A stretch of DNA of 64,000 nucleotides from Biomphalaria glabrata (taxonomy: Eukaryota > Mollusca > Gastropoda > Planorbidae). Numbering within the stretch: the first letter of the stretch is position 1; every line of letters begins with the position of its first letter. A program made the position numbers and the translations under genes. The notes under the pieces are model-generated. The model did not search any database. It saw only the letters and a list, made by a program, of their open reading frames with translations, and had not been told where the DNA came from. The stretch lies in the NCBI RefSeq assembly GCF_947242115.1, contig NC_074711.1, positions 7,161,934-7,225,933 of the forward strand, read 5' to 3'. Below are positions 1 through 10,500 of the stretch, one piece after another.

Positions 1-59
1 TCTAATCATAGAGTGGAATATCAGCAGCAAATGAATAAATAGGCATAGATCTAGTCTCT

Positions 60-477
60 AGAATAGATCCTAGTATAATAAAAAAAAAAGAAACATATTT
101 TAAAAAATATTCAAAAGACTGGGTTAAATCTTGCAAAATCGTACAATGCCAATAATCTTAAATCTATATTTAAAAAAAAATAAAATTAAATATGCACATT
201 TTACAAGATCATGATTTTAATCTTGCATTGGGAGGGGAGAATATTTTGTCGCTGACAACTTAGGAAAGCATTTTATAAAGACATATAGACTTAGATATAA
301 TAGATCTAGATTAGATTCTTTAATTAGATCTATATAAAAAAAATTCATAGCCTACAATAAAATACCAACATTATAGATATAGATCTATCTAAACTAAATA
401 TAAGTAGGTTGAGAAAGTGTAATGAGCGCTGTAGGGCCTATATATATATAAATATAGCCTATATGCGGCCACTTCAC
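60..477. other. AT-rich stretch, no gene seen
   Basis: Low-complexity AT-rich DNA with A runs and scattered AGATCTA words. I see no exon, RNA gene or recognisable element here. Confidence 0.5.
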
Positions 478-1205
478 ATATCTAGGTAGTATAGTGTCAA
501 ATGACGCCTCACTTTCAAGGGAAGTTGCAGGGCCAGTAGCGCTTTTGGACGCCTATAGCTTCAGGCGAGAGTTTGTCGGAACAGATCGCTCCGGTTGCCT
601 ACAAAAAAAGTGTCTAACAGGCGGTGGTTCTCTCAACCCTTCTGTATAGCTCTGAGACATGGACACTATACATGAAACATCTAAGACTTATATTGAGCGC
701 TTCCACCAAAGATGCTTGCGCTCCATTATGAACATACGGTGGCAAGACCGCACTACAAACAGCGATGTCCTTGCGAAAGCCGGTATGGACAGTATATAGG
801 GACTTCTTTTGGTCCGACAGTTGCGCTAGGCAGCTAGCAAGCTAGGGCACGTATCCCGTATGGGACACGAACGTATGCCAAAGGCAGTCTTTTTGGTGAG
901 CTAAAAGGTGGTCGACGTAACAGAGGCGCCCCACGGAAACGCATCAAAGACCAGCTTAGGCGTCAACTTTCCTTGGCTGACATAGAAGAGACCACCTAGT
1001 TGCATGCGGCCTCAGAACGAGACAGCTGGAGATCACTCACGAAGGCCGCGGGATACACATTTGAGACTAAAAGAGAATCTGCTGCCGAGGACATTTTAAA
1101 CGTAGACGGCGAATTAAAGAAAATCTAAATCGACCGCCTGCGAACAATGGTTATGCTTGCCCTGGATGTGGCAACAATCCTCACTAATCTTCGGACTCGA
1201 AGACT
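478..1205 (+). mobile_element. LINE fragment, C-terminal part of reverse transcriptase ORF (decayed)
   Basis: Conceptual translation in shifting frames gives YLGSIVSNDAS, then LLYSSETWTLYMKHL, FHQRCLRSIMNIRWQDRTT, then GHVSRMGHERMPKAVFFGEL and RGAPRKRIKDQLRR. This block order is typical of the region after the reverse transcriptase palm in many mollusc non-LTR elements. Several in-frame stops and frameshifts show it is dead. The 5' end, with endonuclease and palm, is absent. The clade is uncertain (RTE- or Ingi-like). Confidence 0.75.
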
Positions 1206-1330
1206 AGCCTTATTATTATATGGCCTATGAATATGGCTATGCCATACTCATGATACTGCCTATAAGTATGAGTATCTCCCTCATCGTATTGTCACAAGAG
1301 TTGAGTCTAAGACTCTTGGACTTGGAACTC

Positions 1331-1516
1331 TATGCCTATGGACAAATTTGTACAAATACTCCTTCTTCCCTAGTGCTATTAGAGCATGGAATGGGTTGCC
1401 TGAGCTAGCCAGGAAAACTAGTGATTTGGCAGAATCTAAGTCATTGATGACTAAATGCAAAACGCGTAGGACGTAATCATCTTTTTTTGAAGTAACGTCT
1501 GTATTATATAAGATAA
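1331..1516 (+). mobile_element. LINE 3' end, CR1/Jockey-group family (same family as 32.3-34.5 kb)
   Basis: Nearly matches the last ~190 bp of the long copy at 32.3-34.5 kb, including the C-terminal coding part (AIRAWNGLPELARKTSD in other copies) and the tail of TAAGATA units at 1503-1516. It is strongly 5' truncated. The 45 bp after the tail also match the DNA following the long copy (see findings). Confidence 0.8.
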
Positions 1517-1726
1517 GATAATTTAATGAAAATCTATAAAAAAAATTATTTGATGTTTCTAAACTCTCCCTCGTTCCTTCTCTGTATCATATCAGTCGTG
1601 CCGTACGTACATGTCTGCCATAAACAACGGCCCCTTGAGGAACGGTGTGTGAATAGTTAAATGTTTTGAGGCTTTTATTCATAGCAGCCGTGAGTGGAAT
1701 GGACTCGGTCCTTAGTCACTTTAGGG

Positions 1727-1926
1727 CAGGGGTTCTCAACCTGTGGGTCGCTACCCCCTTGGGGGTCGATTGACGATTTGCCTGGGGTCGCCTAAGACCA
1801 TCGAAAAAAAAGGATTGTTTTTGTCTATTCTTCTATTGCTGTATGTGTGATTGTGGGAGTGGGTCGCGGCAGAGTGGGGGGGGGTGTAAAAAGGGGTCGC
1901 CGAGCTTGAAAGGTTGAGAACCGCTG
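1727..1926. mobile_element. hAT-type MITE with perfect 8-bp target duplication
   Basis: The 200-bp element begins CAGGGGTTCTCAACCT and ends with the inverted counterpart (reverse complement CAGCGGTTCTCAACCT), one mismatch over 16 bases. It is flanked on both sides by CTTTAGGG (1719-1726 and 1927-1934). Terminal CAG, GGTTCTCAACC-type ends and an 8-bp duplication are hallmarks of non-autonomous hAT elements. No coding capacity. Confidence 0.9.
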
Positions 1927-2002
1927 CTTTAGGGGGTTCTTTTTTGCTTCCATATTGGCGCTGATCGTCTCCTCTAACGACTGTTACCTATGCTCAAAAA
2001 AA

Positions 2003-2168
2003 TGTTTTAAAATGTTTTACATGTTTCGGATGTTCATTCAGAGTTGAAGATAGTTTACTTCCTAGTCCAAACCTCCCGCAGGACGACGGGGGATGGGAGT
2101 GGGCAGGGTTTGAACCCTCGACCGTCGATAAATCCGAACGACAGTCCAGCGCGCTACCGCATGGTAAG
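2003..2168 (-). mobile_element. tRNA-headed SINE, family A
   Basis: Read on the minus strand it contains a B-box-like GGGTTCAAACCCTG and an A-box-like region beside GCGCGCTGGACTGTCG. The same ~165-bp unit recurs at 15590 (+), 25118 (-), 27303 (+), 47360 (-) and 49005 (-). It ends in the shared 3' part CATGTAAAACATTTTA. Confidence 0.75.
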
Positions 2169-2296
2169 GCTGAGAAGCTATAAGTCCGGGCCTATACTAT
2201 AAGAGTATAAGTAGTATTAGATCGAGTATATATAGTCGACTAGAAAATCTAGACGTGCGGGTATGAGTGTAAAGCACATATTATATAGGCTATAGC

Positions 2297-2777
2297 TCCT
2301 CCTTCGGGATCGAAGATTTCTAATATCCAATGGACTTGAAGATGACTGTAAAGTCCATTCCTCGCTTTAAAAAAGCCGACCCCATACGTGGCATGGTTAG
2401 GTTTGGTCAGTTGCAGATAGGCCTGCTTCTTCTCTCAGCTTTTTGTTGGTTCGGCGCTCTTTCATCCTGGCCACTCTTCTTGCTTCAAATCTCGAGACTG
2501 ATATTCGAGACTCACAGCTTCACACCGTGAGGAGCGATCGAGAGCTAGTCCGCATGCCAGACAATCGCCTTCCCAAACGAATTCTGTTCGGGGAGTTGTG
2601 TGCAGGAAAGGGCTCAAGGGAGGTCAATACAAGCGCTATAAAGTCACTCTCAAGAGCTCCTTGAAGTAGTGCGATATAAATAGGCGTTCCATGAAGTACC
2701 GAAGTAACGTCTGTATTATATAAGATAAGATATCGACATTCACGGCTGGGAAGCACTAGCTCTCGAAAGCACATATA
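2297..2777 (-). mobile_element. LINE 3' end with internal inversion (second copy at 21.95 kb)
   Basis: The outer part (2297-2551) matches 21957-22200 in the same orientation. The distal part (about 2552-2777) matches the adjoining segment in inverted orientation. This is the arrangement expected from twin-priming 5' inversion during LINE integration. The inverted segment also contains a roughly 33-bp tail of the TAAGATA LINE family (2701-2733). The 3' end abuts TA-rich DNA, as in the second copy. Confidence 0.7.
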
Positions 2778-3722
2778 GAATCTAGACTAGATCTAGATAT
2801 ACTTTTTCAAATAAACATATTTTGTTTTCAAAATAACATCTTAAAACAAATGAATCGCGAGAATGGTGACACTTGTTATGGGGTGTCAAAAATGTTGTTT
2901 TCTTGCAATTATACGTCTTTTAAAAAATAAGTACAATGACGGATACGGCGAACTGATTGATAGTCAATATTAACTGCGGTACAGTCGCACTAGGATCAAA
3001 AACAGAAACTGAGATCTGTTCAACTACCCACTATCAACATTTTTTTTTACTAAACACACATTTACAGTACTCTACTAAGTAACTCTAGATCTAGAAACTA
3101 ATCAAATAAGCATACTTGGCATAGAAACAAGAAATAGAATAGAGTCTAATTCTAATCTAACGAATCATAACGAATGTCAATTTAAATTTGTGAGTACTCT
3201 AAAACTAGACTAGTAGATCTAGATCTAGTAAAACTAGATCTACACTAGAATCTAACTTCTAAGACGACTAAGACAGTCTAACTCTCTCAGAGACTCACTC
3301 AGTCTCTGTACTCTGTCAACTCTATGACTTATGACTAGAATCTAAGTCAGACAGACGTCTCAGACGAGATCGAGTTCTAGTTAGACTATAGATATTAAGT
3401 TAAGAAGGTATCTAGATTATTCTAGATACTAGAATTTAGAGATGATAGATCTAGATCTAAATTCTAAATCTAATGTGGAAATTACCAGATCTAGATTCTA
3501 GATATGACTTATTTGTATTCATATTGACTATCTCAAGTATCTTGAAGTATCTCTATACAAGTATAAGTAAATAATAATGAATAATCATAGATCTAATTGA
3601 CATAATCTAAGACAAGAGACTTTTAAGAGTCTAGATCTAGAATTTAGATTCTAGATCTAGATCTTGACTTCGTCTTCATCTACTAATAAATATTAGATTT
3701 AGAATCTAGAGTTTAGATGTAT
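2778..3722. repeat. AGATCTA/CTAGA-rich low-complexity DNA
   Basis: Dense, overlapping short palindromic words (TAGATCTA, TCTAGA, AGATCT) make up much of 3060-3720 and continue in patches to 5350. No coding exon seen. The same word bias reappears around 26.1-26.45 kb. Confidence 0.6.
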
Positions 3723-4062
3723 GTCCAAACTGTGGGAGATGAGTGGACAGAAAAATATAGAGGTGCAGATCTTAGAGAGGAAGTGGAGATGGTTTGGTCA
3801 CACCCTGAGAAAAGATACCAACAACATAGCTAGGCAGGCCTTAGAGTAGTTAGAGTAGAACCCCCAAGGAACAAAACGCAGAGGAAGACCAAAAAGAACA
3901 TGGTGACGCAGTATACTAGAGGAAGCAGAGAGGACCGAAAAGGGCTGGGAAGCCATAAAAAAAGTAGCAAGAGACCGTGTAGAGTGGCGTATTTTTACGG
4001 AGGCCCTATGTACATTGAGGAACTCAAAGGAAAGATGAGGGATCATGATGATGAAATCTATG
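3723..4062 (+). mobile_element. RTE-like LINE fragment, 3' end of ORF
   Basis: Translates to LERKWRWFGHTLRKDTNN, then NPQGTKRRGRPKRTW, then EEAERTEKGWEAIKKVARDR and VEWRIFTEALCT. This is the classic C-terminal end of RTE-type non-LTR retrotransposons (RKWRWIGHTLRK and GRP..TW blocks). Internal stops show it is non-functional. Confidence 0.85.
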
Positions 4063-4789
4063 TCCATACTATAGATTTAGATTCTAGAGTAGATCATGAT
4101 TAGATTATTTAGATCTATTTAAAATCTATTATTAGGCTTAGGTCTAGTATATAGATCTATTTAATTATAGTGAAATATTACTAGAGTGTAGATTCTAGAT
4201 CTGTCTGCTATTGCAAAAGGGCATTTTTTCCCGCTTGGGCTTCATCCCCTGTGGGTGTCACCCTCTAGTGATGCCACTTCTAATGGGCAGTTATGGCGTC
4301 AACTCCCAACACCCTAACAAAAATAATAATTTTTTATTATTATAATAATTATCATTATCTTATTAATGATTAACTTTATCTAGCTAGGTAGTAATATTAG
4401 ATCTAGTTGTAGATTATAATTTGATAAAGTCAGACAAGACATAGAAGACATAGACTTACCTAGAATCTAGACTCTTATGACTTAAAGTCACTCTTTTCTC
4501 TAAAATCTAAATATAAAAGTACTAGATCTAGCCTAGTACTATTTTAGTAGAGACTATAGGTAGAGTTTTAGTTTAGTTAGAGCTGTTAGAGATTCTAGAT
4601 CTGTCATCTTATCTAAAAACTGATTTTATATCTGATCTAGTAGTTTAGAATTTCATAGAATCTAGACTCTAGTATAACTATAAGATTATTAGTAGAGAAT
4701 TAAAATATTAGCTAGATCTAGTCACAATCTATTGTATGAATAATAATGTATAGTTTAGATAATTTTTACTAGATTTAAACTTGATCTAG

Positions 4790-5071
4790 GCTTAGTTCTG
4801 AACCTTTTTAGCTTGGCGACCTTTTTACTTTTCCCCACCACACGGCGACCCCAATCATAAAATAATATTCTAGAGTAACTGCATTTTTTATAATGTTTTA
4901 AAATCTTAATCATAATATAGAATTTGATAAGCATTGCCCCAGCTTTATGTTTAATTATGAAATCATATATATGAAATTATATTTTGTCTAAAATATATTT
5001 CTGCTTATAATTAAAGAAAAAAAAATGAAATTTAATTTTTGATTAAGGAAAAAGGTTTGGGAAACACTGAT
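4790..5071. mobile_element. Probable degenerate hAT-like MITE
   Basis: The right end reads GGTTTGGGAAACACTG and the left end reads TTCTGAACCTTTTTAGC. The ends are roughly inverted and of the CAGTGTTTCCCAAACC type common in non-autonomous hAT elements. Flanking ATCTAG words give an imperfect target duplication. The ends have drifted, so the call is tentative. Confidence 0.45.
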
Positions 5072-5699
5072 CTAGATTCTAGTCAGAATCAAATATCTAG
5101 ATTCTAGAGAGTCTTGACTAGATCTATATATATCAAATAAATAACTAATGTCAAAATGTCTATAGTTGTATGATACTCAGTCAGTCTGAAACCAACTCAC
5201 TGATCTACTCTCTAGCTTTAAAGTTTTAGGTTTACTAGGCTGACATAATAAAAAAAAAAATTAACTTTTTTAATTAATAAAAAGAAAACATCCATAACAA
5301 ACAAAAATATATTATAGATCTAGATCTAGCATTGTCTATGATATTTTATTACAAAAAATCCATTTGGTGGTTGTTTTTTTTCTTCCTGGTAAAGACTTTG
5401 ATTTAATTCCAAACATTCATTTTTTAAATCTCTTCTTTCTTTTATGTGTTCAAATATGGAAGCTTTTTTTTGTTTCCCTTAATAGGTCAAGGTAATAAGG
5501 GTTTTGTTAATTTTTGTATTGACAGAAATGAGAGCTCTTGTATACTGAAACTGAGTCAAACTGGAGAACTTACATGTCATGAATCCTCTGTCACAACAAC
5601 AAGTAGTAAGTGTTTTAGAACTGCAACTCTGTTTTTGTCAATGTATGATCGTTCTACGTGTCTGTAGCTTAGACTTTATAAAATAACAAGTAAAATTAA

Positions 5700-6190
5700 A
5701 AAAAAAAAACTTTTAAATAAACATAAACAAAGCTTATCTAAAGGAGAAGAACTCCGTCCTTAAAACTATACCAAAAATGTACAAGCTATTTCCCTTATTT
5801 GATATCAAATAAAATAATTAATAACCAATGATTAATTTGACTAATTGAGTATTTTTGTTTATTGATTCTTATTTTGTTAGGTACAATAAATAGTTTAAAG
5901 TATCAACTTGATCAGAGAGTATCATTTAAGGGGACTTAACCCAACAAATTTAAACATATGTGAAAACTGATATATTAGTTTCTCTTGTTGTATTAAACAA
6001 AATAATAAATTACCAGTAATTAATTGTCTAATTGGTTACTTTTTTTTTTTATTGATTCCTGTCTGTCTATGTCAATGAATAATTGTGAGAAGTTTCAGCT
6101 TGATCCTAGAATGGGTGTAGGAGAAATAACTTGCATACACTTTTTACTAGACAGACAGAGTGAGCTGATATAAGCTTTGTAAAAATGGTT
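5700..6190. repeat. Dispersed non-coding repeat, two adjacent degenerate copies
   Basis: Two neighbouring stretches share an ATTAATTG..ATTGATT-type start followed by 'AAGTTTCAGCTTGATC'-like DNA. The second ends TAGACAGACAGAGTGAGC and then TAAGCTTTGTAAAAA. Related DNA is seen at 20540-20610 and 20990-21085. The class is unknown. Confidence 0.45.
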
Positions 6191-7422
6191 TCCAAAATAA
6201 GAAATGTTGAGCTTTATAGTGATTTGTTTTTTCAACAAAGCTATTCTGTCTAGTTCATATGTCACAAATGCTTCTCATGAAATTCAAAAGTAGGCTAATG
6301 TATTGTGAATGATAAACAAAAGTTCTACAGTCAGGTTCTTTCTATGGACAAACATAAAAATGACACATTGAACGCATTGTCTTAAATATAAATGGTTAAA
6401 AAAAAGGTATGTCAAATCTCCCTTGTTTATTGCTAGAAATTATAGCTGAAATGATACCTAAATGAAAGACTCAATGAGAAAGAGGACAACACATGCTTAC
6501 TTGTTGACTTGGTTGTAAAATATTTTCAAAATAGTTAATTGAAAAGTTAGAATCACTTGAATCGACACATCTATGAAATATCCCAGTGTGAAATATTTTT
6601 TTTGGAAGCCTTATTATGGGAATGCTCAACATGGCTAGCTATGTTTGCATAAGCTTGGCATTAGTCTTAGAAATGTTTAATGCGTTACAAGTTTTACATC
6701 TGGTCCATCTTACCTTGCTCTCTGCATGACTGCATATAGCTTGAAGTTTCACCAACACATAATACAGAGTGCAATGTAGATTTTTTCTAGTAATAGAAAT
6801 ATGTGTCCATAAATCTTATGTCACATATGATTGCATCTGTGTAACAGACATAGTCCCACAATATAAAGAAAATATATGCTGGAAAATTATATAGAAATGA
6901 AACTATATGTTTTTACTTTTAAAAACATTACTGCAAACGGTATTGGGTACTGAAAAGTATTTAAAAAAAAATATTGGTAAATCTTTATTAACATAAAAAT
7001 GAAACTTTTATTATGATATGGAGTTAAAAAATTATTTGTTAAAGCTAAAATAAAATGAAAATGAAAACCTTACTTAACTCTTTTCTCTCCTAATTAACGA
7101 TACCATCGTTGATTTGACCCCAATAAATTAAATTAATTTTTGGTTTTATAAACTATAATTTGTGTTATATGAAAAGAGAATGCATTCTCCCATACTTCTA
7201 TACCAAATGTAACATTTTTTGATGACAAACAAAAATGTTATTGAAGTTTAATTATAAGAGGGTAGTATGTACAAATGTGAAAAATGAACAATTTGCTCAG
7301 AATGTGGAAAAATATTTACGGAGATAGAGTTAAAGTTATTTTAAAATTGAAAACATCAGCCATTATCATTAAAAGACTATGCTACATTATATTAAAAAAA
7401 AACAATCTTTATTTCTTTATAG
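6191..7422. other. No gene seen; DNA upstream of first recognised CNOT9 coding exon
   Basis: AT-rich, with no recognisable coding exon or named repeat. Any 5'UTR exon and the promoter of CNOT9 probably lie here or further upstream. The acceptor at 7421-7422 shows that at least one upstream exon exists. Confidence 0.4.
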
Positions 7423-7535
7423 CGGGGCATGATGCCTCAGCCAACTATGCCTGTTGTTGACAGAGAAAGGATATATCAATGGATCAATGACTTATCATCA
7501 CCTGAGACTAGAGAAAATGCTCTTTTAGAATTAAG
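7423..7535 (+). CDS. CNOT9: CNOT9 first recognised coding exon
   Basis: Follows a TTTATAG acceptor. Two consecutive ATGs at 7429 and 7432 precede [18 protein letters not shown]. Ends TTAAG before GTACC, splitting a serine codon (AG|C). The six bases before ATG, and any exon upstream, may be 5'UTR or additional N-terminal coding sequence. Confidence 0.85.
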
Positions 7536-10500
7536 GTACCTTGCTCTCTTTTCATGGTTACTATTTAAGTATTTTTGAGTTTTTCCAAAAGCAATTTAGA
7601 TGATTTCAATGACTAAAATGATGCAATGCTATGGTAGTTATGGTATTCCTTTGAACAGACACATGATTTCATCAGTTTTTAATGAGAGCTCTTTTAGAGC
7701 TAAATCTTGAGTCTAGATCTATAACCAAAGAAATTACATTTTTTGTTTGTTTGTGCTCAATTTCATTTTTAAAAATATATTTATTTTTAAAAGTAAAAGG
7801 TAGAACTGAGGTGGACATAACGTGGCTTTGTGGAAAGGACATTGAATAACATTCCACCCTCATATATTTTGATCTTAGCTCACAATCGCCCAGTTGTAAA
7901 CAAGATGTTATGTATTCAAGGATCAAACTCACATAAATGGAGTGATATATGATTTTCTATTATTAGTTTCATCATTTTTCTTTTAAAGCAAAAAGCGTGA
8001 GACAGTGAATGATCTAGCCCCTTTACTATGGCATTCATTTGGGACAATAGCAGCACTTTTACAAGAAATCATTCAAATCTACCCTTGTATACTTCCACCA
8101 GTTCTTACTGTGAGTATCGGTATTAAATTTAATTAGTCATGTATTTAAAAAAAACAAATTTCATATTTTTTTAACTTAATAAAAAAAAATTATTTTTCGA
8201 TTTCAATTTTTTTTAGGCATCCCAGTCTAACAGAGTGTGTAATGCTTTAGCTCTGTTACAATGCGTGGCTTCACACCCAGAGACAAGATCTGTCTTTCTT
8301 GCAGGTAAAATTGTCAAAGAAAAGTATTCAAGTACTGTAGTTTGTTCTGTTACATAACTGTCAAATGTGTCATTCAGTATACAGGGTTGTCACAAAACAT
8401 GGAAACCAGGAAAACTCCTTAAATATTATTTTGGCTGAAATAAGCATTTCAAAAAGAACATTTTGCCTGAGAGTTGTTTTTTTTTTAATTCATAATTCAA
8501 AACAAAATTTAAAAGTTAGATAGATGCAAGTTGTAGATTTTATTCTGTTGGGAAAAGTTAACAAAAAAAAGCCTAATATCAAAAGGTTTTATGAGCAGTT
8601 AGAATTTTACAGCCCCACTGCCTTCCCCAGCATGGCCTTCACCCTCAACTTAGTTTGGTCTTACTTCCCCTACCAGAGTTTGGTCTTACTTTTCCCTACC
8701 AGAGTTTGGTCTTACTTTCCCCTACCAGAGTTTTGTCTTACTTTTCCCTACCAGAGTTTTGTCTTACTTTTCCCTACCAGAGTTTTGTCTTACTTTCCCC
8801 TACCAGAGTTTTGTCTTACTTTCCCCTACCAGAGTTTTGTCTTACTTTCCCCTACCAGAGTTTTGTCTTACTTTCCCCTACCAGAGTTTTGTCTTACTTT
8901 CCCCTACCAGAGTTTTGTCTTACTTTCCCCTACCAGAGTTTTGTCTTACTTTCCCCCACCAGAGTTTTGTCTTACTTTCCCCTACCAGTTACTTTCCCCT
9001 ACCAGAGTTTTGTCTTACTTTCCCCTACCAGTTACTTTCCCCTACCAGAGTTTTGTCTTACTTTCCCCTACCAGTTACTTTCCCCTACCAGAGTTTTGTC
9101 TTACTTTCCCCTACCAGAGTTTTGTCTTACTTTCCCCTACCAGTTACTTTCCCCTACCAGAGTTTTGTCTTACTTTCCCCTACCAGTTACTTTCCCCTAC
9201 CTGAGTCAGATGTCCTGAAGGTCCGAGAACTTCCGGTTCCCTTTTATGGACCTCTTGACCAAGGAAAGGCTTTTATCCATGGCCAGGATGAGGCATCGGC
9301 TCTTCACCAATCCCTCTGTCCGAAATCCTGCCTTATCCGAAATGATCATGTACTCTCGTCCGGTATGTCGCTGGACACGACCCCCTTGAGCCCCACACGA
9401 GTATCCCCCTCTCGTGCGAGGCCGGAGGCCGAGCCGCGTGGGGGCCTTTCGTATGCCTATAATGTCCCACCGAACCCGTGCGAGGGTCCATCACAGCGCG
9501 TATGGCCCCCATTGGGGAACGAATCAGTGGGGGGTTGGACGGGTTAGCGAGCCTTTGTTACATCCCTACCACGTGCAGTGTACAGTCTCTCGACCGTACT
9601 AGTGGTAGCTCACTGAGAGCTATGTGCGCTACCATTCTTAGCCTATCCGCATCCCCTGGCGGACGTATCCATGGAGGCGCCACGCTGAGGCGACGGTAGC
9701 TGGAATATCCTCCGACTTTCCCCTACCAGAGTTTGGTCTTACTTTCCCCTACCAGAGTTTGGTTTTACTTTCCCTTACCAGAGTTTGGTCTTACTTTCCC
9801 CTACCAGAGTTTGGTCTTACTTTCCCTTACCAGAGTTTGGTCTTACTTTCCCTTACCAGAGTTTGGTCTTACTTTTCCTTACCAGAGTTTGGTCTTACTT
9901 TCCCTTACCAGAGTTTGGTCTTACTTTTCCCTACCAGAGTTTGGTCTTACTTTCCCTTACCAGAGTTTGGTCTTACTTTTCCTTACCAGAGTTTGGTCTT
10001 ACTTTCCCTTACCAGAGTTTGGTCTTACTTTTCCCTACCAGAGTTTGGTCTTACTTTCCCTTACCAGAGTTTGGTCTTACTTTCCCTTACCAGAGTTTGG
10101 TCTTACTTTTCCTTACCAGAGTTTGGTCTTACTTTCCCTTACCAGAGTTTGGTCTTACTTTTCCCTACCAGAGTTTGGTCTTACTTTCCCCTACCAGAGT
10201 TTGGTCTTACTTTCCCTTACCAGAGTTTGGTCTTACATTCCCTTACCAGAGTTTGGTCTTACTTTTCCTTACCAGAGTTTGGTCTTACTTTCCCTTACCA
10301 GAGTTTGGTCTTACTTTTCCCTACCAGAGTTTGGTCTTACTTTTCCTTACCAGAGTTTGGTCTTACTTTCCCTTACCAGAGTTTGGTCTTACTTTTCCCT
10401 ACCAGAGTTTGGTCTTACTTTCCCTTACCAGAGTTTGGTCTTACTTTCCTCTACCAGAGTTTGGTCTTACTTTCCTCTACCAGAGTTTGGTCTTACTTTC

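Noticed and set aside
5446-5667. Possible upstream CNOT9 exon
   Set aside because: The open frame has no CNOT9-like residues and no convincing acceptor-donor pair in phase with the 7423 exon.
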